NCBI RefSeq assembly: GCF_965227785.1
Contig: NZ_OZ245785.1
Span: 2,976,001-3,040,000 of the forward strand
DNA from: Gracilimonas sp965227785
GTDB lineage: Bacteria > Bacteroidota > Rhodothermia > Balneolales > Balneolaceae
Length of the DNA stretch: 64,000 nt
Direction of reading: 5' to 3'
A model generated the notes under the pieces. The model saw nothing but the letters and a program-made list of their open reading frames with translations, ran no database searches and was not told the DNA's origin. This document shows, one piece after another, positions 61,785 to 64,000 of the stretch; the first letter of the stretch is position 1, and each line of letters starts with the position of its first letter. The translations under genes and the position numbers were made by a program.

Positions 61785-63599
61785 TTAACCGAAGCTTACA
61801 GCAGATTTTTTGGCCTGTGTCAGGTAATCAACAACTACCCGTGTAATCACAATAGCACTAAACAGGGATGCTACAATACCGGCCATCAGTGTAACCGCGA
61901 AACCTTTAATTGGGCCAACTCCAAAACTGAAGAGAATGATAGCCACAAAGAAGGTGGTTACGTTGGCATCAACAATTGCACTCATAGCGTTGGCATAACC
62001 TGCTTCAATAGATGCTTTGAGTGTTTTTCCAGTTCGCTGCTCTTCCCTGATCCGGTCAAATATCAGCACGTTGGCATCCACCGCCATACCGATTGTCAGT
62101 ACAATACCGGCAATACCCGGCAAAGTAAGGGTTGCTTTGAAAGCCGCCAGAATACCGAGAATGAAAATAATGTTAAGCAGCAGGGCAAGATCTGCAATTC
62201 CACCACCGGTGCGGTAATAGATGATCATGAAGATGGCTACAATACCTAATCCAAACAGGATGGAGTTTAAACCGGCCTGAATAGATTCAGCCCCAAGAGT
62301 TGCACCAACGGTACGCTCTTCAAGAATTTCCAATGGAGCAGGCAGAGCACCTGAAAGCAGGATATTCACCAAATCCTCCGCTTCTTCCACGCCATCTAAT
62401 CCTGTGATGGATGAACGTCCGTTGGAAATTTTGGTATTTACATTCGGATAAGAGAATACAAATCCATCCAGAACAATGGCGACAGGCTTTCCAATGTTTG
62501 CACCTGTGATGCGTCCCCACTTACGGGCACCTTCGCTATTCATAGTCATAGAAACTTCAGGCACGTTGGTGGCCGGATCAAATTGAACGCTGGCTGCCTC
62601 AATTACGTCCCCGGTCAGCTCTACTTGTGTTCGTACACCAATCAGTTGGTAAAGTTCAGAACCACCCTGGCCTTGAAGGGGGTTGGCACTCCACATCATG
62701 GTAGTGCTTCTCGGCATCATGCGCTGAATTTCTTCTGTAGTCAGAAGGTCCATCACACGTGCTGTATCTTCAGGAGTTGCCAGACCAACGAGGTAAGGGC
62801 TTTGTGGAGGTATCAGTACTTCTTCTAAAGGATTGAATTGACCGGAAGCGACTGAATCAGCGGTGTCAGAATTAGCAGTGTAGTCATCATAATACTCATA
62901 CACTGAGTTTACAAAAGCCTGGAATTCCTGAGCATCAGCAGCCAGTCGGAATTCAAGTCTTGCCGTTCCTTTCAGAAGGCTTCGTACACGCTCTTTGTCT
63001 TCCACACCAGGAAGCTCAACGACGATACGATTGTTGCCCTGCTTCACAATAGAAGGTTCGGTTACACCGTAACGGTCAACACGGGTACGAATAATTTCGA
63101 TGGCCCGGTCAAGAGCTGACTGTCGCTGGGTTTTCAGGAAAGTCGCGATCTCTTCATTGGTAGAACGGCGGGTGATGTCCATGGCGTCGTTGCGGTAGTA
63201 CCGGCTGAGGCGGGCATCGGGGTCGCGTGATTCGAATTCAGCAACCATCTCGTCGATGAAGTCTGAATCATTTTCCAGCGATCGTTCAGCAGCTACATCA
63301 ATCACATCATTCAAAAGCTGATCGGCATTTTCGCCGGCCAATTCTCTGATCAACTGGGGTACGCCCACTTCAAGAGTTACGTGCATACCACCCTGGAGGT
63401 CAAGACCCAGGGAAAGGGTGTTGGTACGAAGATCTTCCAGCTTTTGTTGTTCTTCTTCCTGATACTGAGCTCGTTCAGAAGGACTGAGCTCTTCCATATA
63501 GTTCTGTTCTAACGACCATACCACTGTTGGGTAGAGGTAATAAATTGTAAGGGCCAGAAAAGCCACGATACAACCGATTTTAAATCCGTTTCCTTGCAT
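61785..63599 (-). CDS. secD: Protein translocase subunit SecD
   Basis: Partner of SecF. Hydrophobic N-terminus, LGLDLQGGMHVTLEV, a large periplasmic region with IRTRVDRYGVTEPSIVKQG, and membrane segments with TIGMAVDANVLIFDRIREE. 604 residues. Operon secD-secF-STAS, with a 40-base gap to secF. Confidence 0.96.
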   Translation of the reverse strand: MQGNGFKIGCIVAFLALTIYYLYPTVVWSLEQNYMEELSPSERAQYQEEEQQKLEDLRTNTLSLGLDLQGGMHVTLEVGVPQLIRELAGENADQLLNDVIDVAAERSLENDSDFIDEMVAEFESRDPDARLSRYYRNDAMDITRRSTNEEIATFLKTQRQSALDRAIEIIRTRVDRYGVTEPSIVKQGNNRIVVELPGVEDKERVRSLLKGTARLEFRLAADAQEFQAFVNSVYEYYDDYTANSDTADSVASGQFNPLEEVLIPPQSPYLVGLATPEDTARVMDLLTTEEIQRMMPRSTTMMWSANPLQGQGGSELYQLIGVRTQVELTGDVIEAASVQFDPATNVPEVSMTMNSEGARKWGRITGANIGKPVAIVLDGFVFSYPNVNTKISNGRSSITGLDGVEEAEDLVNILLSGALPAPLEILEERTVGATLGAESIQAGLNSILFGLGIVAIFMIIYYRTGGGIADLALLLNIIFILGILAAFKATLTLPGIAGIVLTIGMAVDANVLIFDRIREEQRTGKTLKASIEAGYANAMSAIVDANVTTFFVAIILFSFGVGPIKGFAVTLMAGIVASLFSAIVITRVVVDYLTQAKKSAVSFG

Positions 63600-63724
63600 A
63601 ATTTCGTTATTTGTAAATTAGTAATTAGTTAATTGTGGCTCTGAGATAATAAATGAGCCGATTTCTATAAAAAGAGAGGGAGTTATTGTTATTCAAAAAA
63701 CGAATAACAGTTAACCAAAAACAT

Positions 63725-64000
63725 CTACGGCGCGCCAATAGCGGTGCCGCCGGAAAGGGGGGAGATATGAAAGTTATATAGGCTGACAGGCTGCTGTTCA
63801 AATTTTTCCACAGCATGTGAAAAAGTAAATGCTTGTCGTTCTGCAACCGTTTTGCCATAAAAGGCTAACCCATCAACTGGTAAAATGGAATGAGGTTGAG
63901 CCTGCTTAATAAGAACAGCTTTGCCCATCCCGGAAGATGAATTCTGATAAGCATTCCATTCTTTCAGCAGAACACGAAATACTTCACTCTCGTCTTTAGA
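63725..64000 (-). CDS. C-terminal part of an unrecognised protein, 5' end outside window
   Basis: The frame is open from base 64000 to the stop at 63725, giving 91 residues that start SKDESEVFRVLLKEWNAYQN and end SPLSGGTAIGAP. The internal ATG at 63928 is not the start. The residue mix looks coding. No family recognised. Upstream of secD with a 125-base gap that shows no gene. Confidence 0.55.
   Translation of the reverse strand, partial: SKDESEVFRVLLKEWNAYQNSSSGMGKAVLIKQAQPHSILPVDGLAFYGKTVAERQAFTFSHAVEKFEQQPVSLYNFHISPLSGGTAIGAP

Noticed and set aside
63625..63858. 77-residue reverse frame before secD
   Set aside because: Overlaps a better frame open to the window edge and has an odd residue mix (RRRCFW, FLNNNNSL).

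Overview
The window looks like a chromosomal segment of a Bacteroidota-superphylum bacterium, most likely the Balneolota/Rhodothermota side. This is an inference from gene content: many lipoproteins with short lipoboxes, a thiol-disulfide lipoprotein of the TlpA type, 6-bladed-propeller lipoproteins, the Lhr-type helicase/PdeM pair, weak or absent Shine-Dalgarno sequences with several TTG starts, and formulaic intergenic repeats of the kind common in this superphylum. No rRNA, tRNA, CRISPR array, transposase or phage gene was seen.

Layout. 0-5.9 kb: an S9 peptidase cut by the window edge, then a reverse-strand operon (TlpA-like lipoprotein, GH3-like lipoprotein, HD phosphohydrolase). 6.0-12.06 kb: the most unusual region, described below. 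12.06-15.8 kb: a membrane protein of unknown function and the PdeM/DEXH-helicase repair pair. 15.9-24.3 kb: housekeeping genes (acs, alanine dehydrogenase, ligA, RodZ-like protein, ComF). 24.3-34.2 kb: propeller lipoproteins and a two-permease RND efflux locus; the second permease is broken and joined to a propeller remnant. 34.3-39.4 kb: DinB-like protein, a paired active/inactive M16 peptidase operon and a GntR regulator. 39.5-42.7 kb: a four-gene sulfur operon (YeeE/YedE halves, persulfide dioxygenase-rhodanese, TauE). 42.7-64 kb: mostly metabolism (tag, ppc, ilvE, crcB, 2-hydroxyacid dehydrogenase, Nudix, subtilase, adenosine kinase, RdgB, glycosylasparaginase, sodium symporter, class IV aminotransferase plus sulfotransferase, purA) and secD-secF-STAS.

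The candidate new system lies at 5.98-12.06 kb. It contains (i) a divergent ECF-type sigma factor; (ii) a single-pass protein with an anti-sigma-like cytoplasmic N-terminus and exported TPR repeats; (iii) a large exported TPR-CHAT protease with the His/Cys dyad and a C-terminal membrane anchor; and (iv) four tandem 238-bp copies of a 62-residue lipoprotein gene whose products are identical and differ only by synonymous changes. A bipartite motif (GTAACAAA, 12 bases, YACTCTTRT) occurs as a pair about 80 bases apart in front of both the lipoprotein array and the anti-sigma-like gene, in the correct orientation each time, with one of the four copies looser. I infer a self-contained envelope-signalling circuit in which sigma drives the lipoproteins, the CHAT protease and its own membrane regulator. 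The logic resembles TPR-CHAT/Csx30/RpoE of type III-E CRISPR and HetF/PatS peptide processing, but no CRISPR is present.
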